From Piliocolobus tephrosceles (Eukaryota; Chordata; Mammalia; Primates; Cercopithecidae): a stretch of 64,000 bases of DNA. Within the stretch, counting starts at the first letter, position 1; each line of letters begins with the position of its first letter. Position numbers and translations under genes: made by a program. This document shows, in pieces, positions 48,791 to 58,150 of this stretch. The stretch covers positions 25,590,526 to 25,654,525 of the forward strand of contig NC_045444.1 in the NCBI RefSeq assembly GCF_002776525.5, written 5' to 3'. Under the pieces are notes generated by a model that had not been told where the DNA came from, made no database searches, and was given only the letters and a program-made list of their open reading frames with translations.

Positions 48791-49258
48791 TGTCTGGACG
48801 GGGGGGAGGAAAAAGACGACTAAGATGGCGCATTTCCGGGTTCTTCATCACCAACTTACCCACTCCTGGGAAAATGCAGCCCGCGCCCGGGAAAAATACA
48901 GACCAACTGCACAGGTGCAACATGGTGTACGATGGAGGAAACCGAAACTTACCTGGCGGTGCCTAGGGAACACCCCCGACATGCCCGTGTCCTGCCTATT
49001 GCCCTCCCACTCCCAAGGCCTAGACAGAAAAAGCCGCTCCGGGCAGACGCCCAGCGCAAACTTCCTCGGCCCTCTTCACATGCGGACCTAGGAACCTCAC
49101 CCGAGAATACCGGAGCGACTTCCTCAGCCTCCACCAACAGAGACCAGTGAACCTTGCCCTTTCCTCCTTCACATTGGCTAGCTAATAAAGTTTCTTTTTT
49201 ACCTTGCCTACTTGCCTCTTCTCTGGCGCCTGCACTGGTGGTCGCTTAAAACAAATCA
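48791..49258 (+). repeat. Provirus 5' LTR
   Basis: 468 bases from 'tgtctggacggggggga' to 'aaaacaaatca', so TG...CA ends. Carries AATAAA in 'gctaataaagtttc' (about 49183-49195). Near the 5' edge 'taagatggcgcatttccggg' (48831-48850) combines a YY1-like and an ETS-like core. I see no clear TATA box. By-eye comparison with the 3' LTR gives roughly 45-50 differences. Confidence 0.93.
48831..48850 (+). promoter_or_regulatory. YY1-like and ETS-like motifs in LTR
   Basis: 'aagatggcg' followed at once by 'catttccgg' resembles adjacent YY1 and ETS sites. The 3' LTR retains the first part at about 54102-54111 but has 'ccgtg' in place of 'ccggg'. Motif calls are by eye. Confidence 0.45.
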
Positions 49259-49260
49259 GG

Positions 49261-49278
49261 TGGTGCTGAAACTGGGAG
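49261..49278 (+). promoter_or_regulatory. Primer-binding site, tRNA-Phe-like
   Basis: 'tggtgctgaaactgggag' begins two bases after the LTR. It aligns with the complement of the tRNA-Phe 3' end with about two substitutions and a missing base. tRNA-Phe priming is the defining trait of HERV-F-type elements. Confidence 0.7.
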
Positions 49279-49384
49279 AAGACCCCCTCCTCAGGGCCCC
49301 CCAAGGTCCGGGGAGCCTCCTCCTCCTTCCTTGCTGCAGAGGGACCAGGACCCAGACGCTACTTTCCACACCTCCAAGCCTCCT

Positions 49385-49394
49385 AGGGGTGAGT
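49385..49394 (+). promoter_or_regulatory. Leader splice donor
   Basis: 'aggggtgagta' contains GTGAGTA with GT at 49389-49390, a strong donor match placed between primer site and gag, where class I retroviruses have the donor for env mRNA. Use is inferred. Confidence 0.6.
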
Positions 49395-50318
49395 ACCTCT
49401 TGCCTCCCTCTCATACTCCTTGGCCAGAAGTCCTGTGCAGGCCCAAGGCTTTTTGGTCACTAGGTGACCCACAGGAGAGTTCCCAAAGGTAGAGACGTCT
49501 ATCCAAAGGAACTCCATTCCAGTCCACGTGAGACCTGTCCAGGACAGAGACCTCCGCCTGGAGGTAATCTCCATCCTGGCTCCAGGAGCCATCCCGTCTC
49601 TAGTGGCTCCAAAGGACACTTTGTAGCAAGATAGAGTCCGGTTTCCACCTACCGTGAGAGAAAGGCAATGGGAAATCCCCAATCAAAAATACCTAGAGAC
49701 ACCCCTTTAGGGTGTCTTCTAGCTAATCTCAAAACTTTACAATTAGAACAAGATCTTAAGCGAAAGTGACTGATTTTCCTCTCCACTATGGCGTGGCCAC
49801 AATATAAATTAGACAACCAGTCTCAATGGCTGCATGAAGGCACCCTAGACTGTAACATTTTAATCGACCTCGTAATTTCTGTCAGCGCTTAGGCAAGTGG
49901 TCTGAAATAAATTATATACAAGAGTTTTGGGATTTGCGTTTTCAACCAGACTTGTGTAGCCAGTGTTCCTTGGCCCAAGTCGTGTTGGCTAAAGGCGCGG
50001 ACCTAGCAAAGCCAGAAAAGGAAGAGTCATCCTTCCTGTCTGACTCCCCAGAAGACCTCGGAAATTCCTACTCTAGGCCCCCTGCCTCAGCTCCCCCGCC
50101 TTCCACTCCCGCCCTACACTCCACCCCCTCCCATTTCCGCCTCTACCTTAGCTCAACCCTCCACCTGGGCTCTGCCTGCCGCCCCTTCCCCCGCCCCCTC
50201 GACACCTCCGTCCGGTCACCTTAACTCACCCATACCCTCTCACACCCCTTCCAAAGATTGCCTAACCGCCCCCGCCCTTACTTCCACCCTATCCAAACCC
50301 CCTGCAGTTTTAGCACCC

Positions 50319-51044
50319 TTGCATGAGGTGGCAGGAGCAGAAGGCATGGTTAGAGTTCATGTTCCCTTCTCACTAGCAGACCTTTCAAAAATTGAAAAAC
50401 ATTTAGGAGATTTTTCTGCGAATCCTACAGTTTACACCAAGGAATTTAGGTACCTTTGCCAGGCCTACGATCTAACCTGGCATGACCTTCATGTTATTCT
50501 TACCTCTACTCTAAACCCCGAGGAGCGAGAGCGCATCCTAGTGGCTGCCAGGCAGCATGCCGACCAGCTGCATTTAACAGATGCTGCTATCCCAGTAGGG
50601 GAACAGGCAGTCCCATCTGTGGACCCAGAATGGGACTATCAAATAGGCCAGCCGGGTCACCAAAGACGAGACATAATGACTCAATGTCTTCTGGCTGGCA
50701 TGCAGGTGGCTTCAAATAAAGTAGTTAATTTTAACAAACTAAGAGAAATCATTCAAGGTCCAGATGAGAACCCAGCCACCTTTTTAAACAGACTAACAGA
50801 AGCCTTAATACAGTACATTCAGTTAGACCCATCCTCCCTGGCTGGGACAACCATCTTAGCATCCTATTTCATCTCCCAATCTGCCCCAGATATTCGGAAA
50901 AAACTCCAAAAGGCAGAGGATGGACCTCAAACCCCTATCCAAGACCTAGTAAAGTCAGCCTTCAAGATCTTTAACTCTAGGGAGGAGACGGCTGAGGCCC
51001 AACAACAGTCCCGCCTAAAACAGAAAGTACAGCTCCAAACCTAA
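50319..51044 (+). CDS. Residual capsid open frame
   Basis: 241-codon frame within the gag pseudogene covering most of capsid (gammaretroviral Gag p30 type). The first Met is simply the first ATG in the open stretch, not the native start. The N-terminal 'VHVPFSLADLSKIEKHLG' fits the start of capsid. Residue 145 onward holds the major homology region, and the C-terminus is Glu/Gln/Arg/Lys-rich, as before nucleocapsid in this group. Whether any peptide is made is unknown. Confidence 0.6.
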   Translation: MHEVAGAEGMVRVHVPFSLADLSKIEKHLGDFSANPTVYTKEFRYLCQAYDLTWHDLHVILTSTLNPEERERILVAARQHADQLHLTDAAIPVGEQAVPSVDPEWDYQIGQPGHQRRDIMTQCLLAGMQVASNKVVNFNKLREIIQGPDENPATFLNRLTEALIQYIQLDPSSLAGTTILASYFISQSAPDIRKKLQKAEDGPQTPIQDLVKSAFKIFNSREETAEAQQQSRLKQKVQLQT

Positions 51045-51128
51045 GCCTTAATTGCTGCTCTGCAGCCTAGTCTTAACCCAAAACCAGAGAGCAAAGCCCT
51101 CAGAGGTCCAAAGTCAGCAAAAGGGGCC

Positions 51129-51317
51129 TGCAATAAATGCGGAACCCCCGGGCACTAGGCTGATAAATGTCCCCAGAATCCTCAACCGTCTAGTCCAGCA
51201 CAACTGTGCTACAAGTGTGGAGTTGCTGGACAATGGGCTAACAAGTGTCCTAGATCTCGTCCACCAACAACTCCCTGTCCAGCGTGTCATGAAGAAAGGC
51301 ACTGGAAATCAGATTGC
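51129..51317 (+). other. Three CCHC zinc-knuckle boxes of nucleocapsid
   Basis: All are in one frame. Box 1: Cys at 51129 and 51138, His 51150, TAG right after the His, Cys 51165. Box 2: Cys 51207 and 51216, Gln replacing His at 51231, Cys 51246. Box 3: Cys 51276 and 51285, His 51300, Cys 51315, complete. Such boxes bind viral RNA during packaging. Only the third keeps all four zinc ligands without a stop. Confidence 0.85.
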
Positions 51318-51344
51318 CCCACCCTGAAAACAGGCATGGTGCCT

Positions 51345-52392
51345 CAACGTGATGTCCCTTCTCAGGACCCTGGGCGCTCCTTCCAGCTCTTACATCTGGA
51401 TAACGACCAAAGGTGCTGAGACTCGGGACCCCCATCACCCTCGCTGAGCCACAGGTAACTCTCCTGGTAGCGGGTTTGGCCTCCCACTCACTCTTCAGTC
51501 TGACAACGGCCCAGCTTTCATCTCCAAAGTAGTCCAACAGGTGGTGACCCTCCTACACATTACCTGGAAACTCCACACCCCTTATAGACCTCAGTCCTCC
51601 AGTAAAGTAGAGAAGGCCAATGGGCTCATCAAGCAAAAACTCACCGAACTCTCACTTGAGACTCGACAGTCGTGGGTAACTCTCCTTCCCCTGGCCCTAA
51701 CCCAGCTGCGAGCTGCCCCACAGAGTCTGACAGGCCTCAGTCCGTTTGAACTAGTCTACGGCCGGCCTCTCACCCTCCAGCAGCTACCTACCCTTTCCTC
51801 TCTGCTGGCAAACTATCTTCCATACCTCACCCTCTTAAGACAACTCCTAAGGCAACATGCAGAACTAGCACACCCCCCTCCAACAGATACCTGTAGCCCA
51901 CATACCTCTCTCAGCCCATGGGACCAAGTATACTTAAAAGACATCCAAGCCAAAGATCTCCAGCCCAGGTGGAAAGGCTCATATACGGTCCTCCTGTCCA
52001 CACACACAGCAGCCAAGTTGTTAGGTCACACACACTGGGTCCACATATCACAGTTAAAAAAGCCCCCACAGAGGACGACCAGTGGAAATCTACTAGACTT
52101 GCCCCTACCCGCCTCAAACTCACCAAACTCCCTTAACCACCACATGTTTCCAGACCTTTTACATCTATCCCGATTTCTCACCATACTCCACATAAATATA
52201 ACTGAATTCCAATACATCATCCCAGACCCCTATTTGCCCCCAGACCATAGCCCAACACAGTGGGTCTCCCGCCTACTCACCTTTATAGAATACCTCCAGT
52301 GGCAAGGTGTGTTCTATGATTACACTGAAAATGAAGTCCTACTTTATACTTACATTACTACTCTTCTTATACACTTCACCGTCCATTACTAA
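51345..52392 (+). pseudogene. pol: pol remnant: protease start joined to integrase
   Basis: The upstream piece, ending near 51475, reads as the beginning of the protease ('PQVTLLVAG') before its catalytic Asp-Thr-Gly, which is missing. Sequence then jumps to the integrase core: Asp at 51502-51504 in 'QSDNGPAF' and Glu at 51610-51612, with 35 residues between, the D35E half of the DD35E triad. The first Asp and the HHCC zinc domain are absent. A C-terminal GPY/F-type module ('RWKGSY', 51966-51983) is present. The open frame runs to 52392. The two parts are in different frames. Reverse transcriptase, RNase H and the protease active site are all gone. Confidence 0.9.
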
Positions 52393-54007
52393 GCCCACTT
52401 TCATATGGAGATTCTCTATAGTTGAAACATGGACAACCAACAACGAATAACATTCACAGCTACAAGGCACTGCAGACTGCTCACCCCAAGGCTGTCAGTC
52501 CCTCCTCACCATAAATTTCACCCTCACTTCTCGCAAACATAGATGGCCTATACCGTCTTTCTGCTTTCTATATGACCAAACAGAATACAATTGTAAAAAC
52601 TACTGGCAACAAACAAACCTAGGATGCCCCTATCAATATTGTGAAATCCACTATGCATCCAAAGAGAAAAATCACTTCTTCACCTATCATGAGCAATTTG
52701 GAACCTACCAATATCAACTAAATATCCAAGACCCGTGGGACCCCCGATGGGCAGACGGGGTAAGAGGAGGACTCTACGCTGATTCTGTTTCAGGTTCATA
52801 TCCAGCTGCCACCCTCTTAATAAAAAGGACACTAGTCCAACAGGAAAACTCCCTCCCTAAAAACATAAAAAACCTACAAAATTTAACCTTAGCTATACAA
52901 TCACAAGAACAGGCCCTACAAGATCAACTACACTCCTCCAACAAAGACCCCTTCTCATGGTTAAAGCTTGTCTGTCAAGGGTTAAACGTAACACGGGCAG
53001 CTAACATAACACATCTCTCCTACTGTTTCCTCTGTGCAGCCCTTAAAGAAGCCCCCTTAGTGGCAGTCCCCTTACCTACTGCTTTCAAGGCTACAACTGA
53101 CTCTACAAGCACCTCCCAAAAACCGTTCTTACTCCAAGTCCCACTATACCAAAACCCAGAAAATCCAATCCTTCCTTTCTGCTACTCTGCCCCAAACTCC
53201 TCCTGGTGTGATTACACCCAATTGCCCAATAACACACAGACATCCCCTGTCGGAGGTTATTTCTCGTGTAATAAAACCCTCTTCAAGGTCCTTAACCACA
53301 CATCCATTAGCCAATCCCTCTGTGTCCCAGTGTCCCTAGTACCTAGCTTAACCCTATATAGCAAAGCAGAAGTGGCTGAACTCACTTTACCATTTAACTC
53401 TCCTCCTAATAATCTCCAAAAATGGGCCATCTTCCTTCTCTTAGTCATCGGAATTTCTCTAGCCTCCTCCTTAGTGGCGTCAGGGCTTGAAACTGGGGCA
53501 CTTGCCCACTCCGTACAATCTACTCTATCTCTAACCGCCCAAATTCAAGAAGCCATAGAGGCTTCGGCTGAAAGTCTAGCCTCTTTACAACGCCAAATCA
53601 CTTCAGTAGCTCAGGTGGCAGCACAGAACAGGAGAGCACTAGATCTTCTTACAGCTGAAAAAGGAGGAACATGTCTTTTCTTAGGAGAAGAATGTTGCTA
53701 TTATATAAATGAGTCAGGTCTAGTTGTCACCAACATCTAAACCCTAAACAGAATTAAAACAGATCTAAAAAACTACAACACTCCCTTAACCCCTGGTCTA
53801 CCTATATGGTTATTACCAGTAATACAACAAATACTCCCATTCCTCATTCCTATCTTAATCCTATGTCTTACACTCTGCTTTGCTCCCATTTTAATAAAAT
53901 TTCTCTGAGCCAAAGTTCAAGAGATCACCCGCGTCGCCTTCAAGCAGATGCTCCTACACCCCTACGTCCAGATACCAACCACAGACCCTCATGAGGATGC
54001 CCTCTGA
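52331..54007 (+). pseudogene. env: env pseudogene (surface and transmembrane subunits)
   Basis: Envelope glycoprotein gene overlapping the end of the pol frame by 62 bases. The ATG at 52331 starts a basic-then-hydrophobic signal peptide. One reading frame of 558 codons extends to TGA at 54005, the usual length for this group, with nonsense codons at 52448 (TAA, codon 40), 53738 (TAA, codon 470) and 53906 (TGA, codon 526). I see no frameshift. Surface subunit: CXXC motif Cys-Phe-Leu-Cys at 53024-53035 and at least eight N-glycosylation sequons. Transmembrane subunit: hydrophobic fusion-peptide-like stretch from about 53423, 'QNRRALDLLTAEKGG' (immunosuppressive-domain position) at 53624, CX6CC at 53672-53698, membrane anchor about 53810-53905. 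No basic furin site is evident before the fusion peptide ('PPNNLQKW'). Confidence 0.93.
52451..53740 (+). CDS. Longest open env segment
   Basis: 429 codons without a stop between the nonsense codons at 52448 and 53738. It spans the surface subunit and the ectodomain of the transmembrane subunit up to just after CX6CC. The first in-frame ATG is at 53060, giving 226 codons that lack signal peptide and anchor. Any product would therefore differ from a normal envelope, and expression is not shown by the sequence. Confidence 0.6.
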   Translation, partial: HSQLQGTADCSPQGCQSLLTINFTLTSRKHRWPIPSFCFLYDQTEYNCKNYWQQTNLGCPYQYCEIHYASKEKNHFFTYHEQFGTYQYQLNIQDPWDPRWADGVRGGLYADSVSGSYPAATLLIKRTLVQQENSLPKNIKNLQNLTLAIQSQEQALQDQLHSSNKDPFSWLKLVCQGLNVTRAANITHLSYCFLCAALKEAPLVAVPLPTAFKATTDSTSTSQKPFLLQVPLYQNPENPILPFCYSAPNSSWCDYTQLPNNTQTSPVGGYFSCNKTLFKVLNHTSISQSLCVPVSLVPSLTLYSKAEVAELTLPFNSPPNNLQKWAIFLLLVIGISLASSLVASGLETGALAHSVQSTLSLTAQIQEAIEASAESLASLQRQITSVAQVAAQNRRALDLLTAEKGGTCLFLGEECCYYINESGLVVTNI

Positions 54008-54070
54008 CAGCAGGAAGCAGTTAGACAGACAATGACGCCCCCAATCACTATAATCAATAAAAGATTGGAC
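54008..54070 (+). other. env-LTR spacer; polypurine tract not evident
   Basis: The bases just before the 3' LTR ('caataaaagattggac') contain only a weak A-rich stretch. The purine-rich plus-strand primer expected at this place is degraded or was never strong. Confidence 0.5.
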
Positions 54071-54541
54071 TGTCTGGACGGGGGGGAGAGGACAAAGATG
54101 ACTAAGATGGCGCATTTCCGTGTTCTTCATCACCAACTTACATGCACGCGGGAAAATGCAGCCCGCACCCAGGAAAAATACAGACCAACTGCGCAGGTGC
54201 AACATGGCGTCCCATCGAGGAAAGTGAAGCTTACCTGGCCGTGCCTACCGAATGCCCCCCGACACACCCGTGTCCCGCCTATTGCCTTCCCACTCCCAAG
54301 CCCTAGACAGAAAAAGCCGCTCCGGGCAGAGGCGCCAGGCGAACTTCCTCGGCCCTCTTCACATGCGGACCTAGGAACCTCGCCTGAGAACGACGGAGTG
54401 ACTTCCTCGGCCTCCACCTCCGGAGACCGGTGAACCTCTCCCTTTCCTCCTTCACATTGGCTAGCTAATAAAGTTTCTTTTTTACCTTGTCTACTTGCCT
54501 CTTCTCTGGCGCCTGCACCGGTGGTTGCTTAAAACAAATCA
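54071..54541 (+). repeat. Provirus 3' LTR
   Basis: 471 bases from 'tgtctggacggggggga' to 'aaaacaaatca', collinear with the 5' LTR. AATAAA in 'gctaataaagtttc' near 54463-54476. Many differences from the 5' copy are at CpG positions. Confidence 0.93.
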
Positions 54542-55950
54542 TATATATGTTAGTGTATTTATGAGCTTTATTCTATTTCATTGAACTCTTGTTTATTCTT
54601 ACACAATTATCACACAGTGTTGATCAATGCAGCTTTCTGAATCCTTGAAATCACATAGTTCTGTGTATTTTTTCAAAACTTTCTGGCTATTCTTCTATGT
54701 TTGCATATCCAGATAAATTTAAAAACTGATTACTTTAAAATTCCATAAAATTACTTTAGATGATTTTGATTGGCATTGTGTTGAATATATATGGATCAGT
54801 TTGAAGAGACTAGATATCTTATATATTAAATATCCCAATTTAATATAACATCATTTGTTTATATAGTCTTTAATTTTTCTCAGCAATGTTTTGTCATTTA
54901 AAGTGTGAAAGTCTTGAATAATTTTCTTTACAGTTATTCCTAAATTATTATATTATATACTTTTGTAAATGAAATTGCTAAATTCACCTAATGGTTCTTG
55001 TTGCCTCTTTGTAGATTACTTAAGATTTCCTACATAAACAATCGTACCATCTACAAATAGCAACAATTTTAATTCTTTTCCTCCATTTTTTACGTAGTTC
55101 ATTCTTATTATTACTTTATTGTACTACCTACTACCAACAGCACAACTTTGAGTAGAGGTAGGGAATGAACATCCTTGACTCTTCCCATTTTATGGAAAAA
55201 ACATTTAATATTAACCATTAAGAATAATATCAGCAGTAGGTTTTTGATATACATCCTTTATCAAGTTGAGGAGATTCCATACTATTCCTAGTTTGCTGAC
55301 AGTTTTCGTCACTGATGAAATTGAGTTTTGTTGAATACTTTTCCTGTTTTCACTGAATTGATCAAATGATTTGTCTCATTTATTGTATTTATGGGGTGAA
55401 CTGTGTTGATTGATGTTAAAATATTGAAACCAGTTTTGCCTTCCTGGACCTCCCTCCTCCTCTTGGTAGTGACACATTATGTTTTTTTTTTTTCTTTTTT
55501 TAGATTGCTGTGCTAAAAATCTTAGTGAGGAGTTTTGTTGATAAAGGATCTCAATTTTATCAATAATTTCAAATAGTAAATTGTTGGTTTGGATAATTTT
55601 TCTCTTTTAATGTTTGTTTTCTTGTTCATAATTGGTTCTTCTATCTTTAATGTATTAAAGCATAAACTTACATCATTGACTTTTTTTCCTCCAAGGACTC
55701 TTCTAGATTTATACCGTAAAGTTTCATATGTTGTGTTTGCACTGTCATTTAATTGAAAATACTGTGTTTGCTTGTAATTTCTTCTTTGATCCATGTGTTA
55801 TTTAGACAAGCACAGTTTAAATGCAAATATTTGAGGATTTTTCAATTATGATTTTTGCTATTGAATTCCTTTAACCCCTGATGGCCAAAATCAAACAATA
55901 TATGATTTCTGTATATATAATATAAAATATATATTCTATTTTATTGAGGA
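54542..55950 (-). repeat. Old L1, antisense, right part (ORF2 region)
   Basis: Antisense L1 ORF2 resumes after the provirus: 'ttttgattggcattgtgttg', 'ctcagcaatgttttgtcatt', 'gaatgaacatccttgactct', 'tatcaagttgaggagattcc', 'gtaatttcttctttgatcca'. Heavily mutated, with no ORF2 frame. Confidence 0.85.
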
Positions 55951-56497
55951 GATCTGTGGCAAGCCCTAGATGTTACCCAGTTTCTCTCTATGTTGGCAAG
56001 ACTCCAATCTAAACTCTGTTTCTCCTGTGGATTTTGTTGAGGCATAGTTTTAAATTTTTACAGGGCAGGTCTAAAATAGATGTTCTTCTAGAATATGGTT
56101 GTTAACTCCTTAGGCATGTATATTCCATCATCTTAGTTGCATGATCAGAGTGCTAAAATGTTCTCTTCACTCTGACTAAACCAGAATTCTACCATTCCAT
56201 GAGTTGCTCAAATTCTAGTGCCTCTTGTGTTTCTGGCTCTATAGCAACCACTTCCTGGTAAACCTGACATAATCTCACTCTTTACAAGCACAACTGTACC
56301 TTTGGTAAAGAATTCATGGCAGTCCTTCTCCTATGGTTTCACACACACTTCCCATGTAGTTCCCTGCTCTCCAGTGCTCTGCCCATTTGATTCCAGCCAC
56401 TTCAGCCATTACGAACTCTGAGGTCCCCAGTTCAGTGGACCCACCATATTTTATTCTATTCTAGCTCTCTGTCTGCAGCCACGAAATTGTCTCCATG
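55951..56497. other. Unassigned sequence before an A-run
   Basis: About 550 bases with no family recognised, ending at a 26-base A-run. It could be the body of a retroposed copy, but no polyadenylation signal or target-site repeat was found. Confidence 0.35.
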
Positions 56498-56523
56498 CAA
56501 AAAAAAAAAAAAAAAAAAAAAAA
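56498..56523 (+). repeat. (A)n run
   Basis: Twenty-six consecutive A. The 77-codon frame starting in it is not a gene. Confidence 0.95.
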
Positions 56524-58035
56524 GGAAGGGAGAGCATGGGTTCCATCTCATGAATTCTCCTTCTCTAATTGGTCACAGTTTTGCTTTACCTATTGTCTAA
56601 CACCAGAAAATTGTTGTCTTAAATTCTTTCTCTTGGTTTCATGGCTTTTTTCTTTTGTAAGAAGACTAGTCCAGTGTCAGTTATGTTATTACTTCATTGG
56701 GACCAGAAGTGAAAGTCTGCTTAATTGAATTTGTTTTAAATTCTTGGCTCATCATCTTCCATCAATTGCAATTTTCTTTAAAATATATGAAAATTCATAT
56801 TGTTGCTATGTATTCTTATCTCCTTAAATGACTTTTTTTATATAAATAATTCCAAGTAGGAAATTTATGTTATTTTTCTAATTTAAAATGATTTACAAGT
56901 CTATGTCTTCAATTCTAAAGTTCAGTACTCTATCCTAAACTTCTTTAATATAAAATATGTGTATTTTGTCTCCTCTAACTCTCCATAAGTAAACTATAAA
57001 TCAATAATCTTGAGGGTCCTCAAGGAGAAATGAGAAGGGATTCTATCCTGTGTTGCATACCATTTGTATTACATGGGAATAAATTTATTTCCCTGGTTCC
57101 ATTAGGCTTATTCATATAAAAATGTTGTACAAAGCTATTTATGTACATTTTGTCACTGAGATTCTAAAATTTTTCATAATATAATAAGCACAAAATTAAT
57201 CCCCAAATTTCCCTTCTAGCCATGGATTTTATCTCAATTGAATTTGATATGCTACAGAAGTGTCAGCAGTGCCTAAGTAAAAATGTATCTAAACCTCTCC
57301 AGAATACTAGCAGAGTGATTTATTCATAAGTGTTTTTTGTTTTTGTTTTTTTCTTTCAACATCTTCCGTAACTAAGGACACATGTGAAAAAATTGTGAAA
57401 GGAGTCTTATATTGTCAGGGAATCAAATGTTTTTAAAGTACAGCTTTAGTCAAAAGATAGTTTTGCTGTGAAAAAGAACAAAAGAGAAAAAGAGAGAAGT
57501 TCTGCCTGAAATGTATTAGCAATAGAGACCCGACCTTCCAACAATCTATGAGCAGGAGAGGTTATTATGCAAATTGATGTGTCCAGCTGTTGTTCTTTTC
57601 CATGGTGGATAAAATAAAAGGAAATAGGCTCAAATTGCAGCATGGGGCATGTAGGTTTGGCAGCTCTGCAAATGGCCCTTTGCCTATTAGCCTGAGGAAA
57701 GTGACAACTGATTGCAGGAGGGAATTAAGGAATACTGATTTCACTACTAATATATGGTTTCTCCACCCCCAGTTGGAACACAGACCAGTTAATACTCAAC
57801 TGTCATAATACTGTATTCAACTTAACATGTAATGTAAACCTTTTATATACAGTAAAGAATATAGATAACATTTTATAGATTTTTTTAAAAATTTGGAATT
57901 GTGTTCTAACAAATAGAAAGTCTTCCCAACCTCCTTGATTTGATGGAAAAAAAAGTACTTTGGTTAAATAATTTTGACTCCTAAATAGGGCAGCAATTAG
58001 AGTAGAAATAGATGATCCATACACAGGAATTTAGG
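56524..58035. other. Unassigned AT-rich sequence
   Basis: Nothing recognised beyond a T-rich patch at 57331-57355. Confidence 0.4.
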
Positions 58036-58039
58036 CTTT

Positions 58040-58150
58040 TCAATAATTTGTGACGTGTATTATCTCACGTGTTCTTTTATTCCCATTTTACAGAATAGAG
58101 AACTGGGTCCATGAAAGATGGGGCACTTGGCCCAGTGGGTATTAGTAGAT
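58040..58150 (+). repeat. MIR fragment
   Basis: 'ttattcccattttacagaat' and 'ggggcacttggcccagtggg' fit MIR. Confidence 0.6.

Larger units (their letters stand above)
49668..51330 (+). pseudogene. gag: gag pseudogene (matrix, capsid, nucleocapsid)
   Basis: Gag forms the virion core. The ATG at 49668 starts Met-Gly-Asn, a myristoylation-type N-terminus. The frame meets TGA at 49767, and the matrix region then shifts frame near 49870-49885 and is open at 49934-50224 with a Pro/Ser-rich tail. After another shift, capsid is open at 50319-51044 (241 codons) with the major homology region around 'QGPDENPATFLNRL'. TAA at 51042 precedes nucleocapsid in the same frame, with TAG at 51153. Three CCHC-type boxes lie at 51129-51167, 51207-51248 and 51276-51317. 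So the gene carries at least three stops and two frameshifts and cannot give full-length Gag. Confidence 0.92.
48791..54541 (+). mobile_element. Endogenous class I retrovirus (gammaretrovirus-like, HERV-F-like), internally deleted
   Basis: Provirus of 5.75 kb with LTRs at 48791-49258 and 54071-54541 flanking damaged gag, a pol remnant and env. Flanking sequence is 'tatatat' on both sides (48784-48790, 54542-54548), compatible with a 4-6 bp duplication in a TA-rich site. The same antisense L1 continues on both sides, confirming insertion. tRNA-Phe-like primer site, CX6CC envelope and three CCHC boxes point to the HERV-F/H neighbourhood of class I. The exact family is not assigned. The deleted pol and broken gag and env make it non-functional as a virus. 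Confidence 0.95.

Noticed and set aside
48791..54541. Replication-competent provirus
   Set aside because: Protease active site, reverse transcriptase, RNase H and the integrase N-terminus are missing, and gag and env are interrupted.
55951..56523. Processed pseudogene ending in the 26-base A-run
   Set aside because: No parent recognised, no AATAAA before the A-run and no target-site repeat found.
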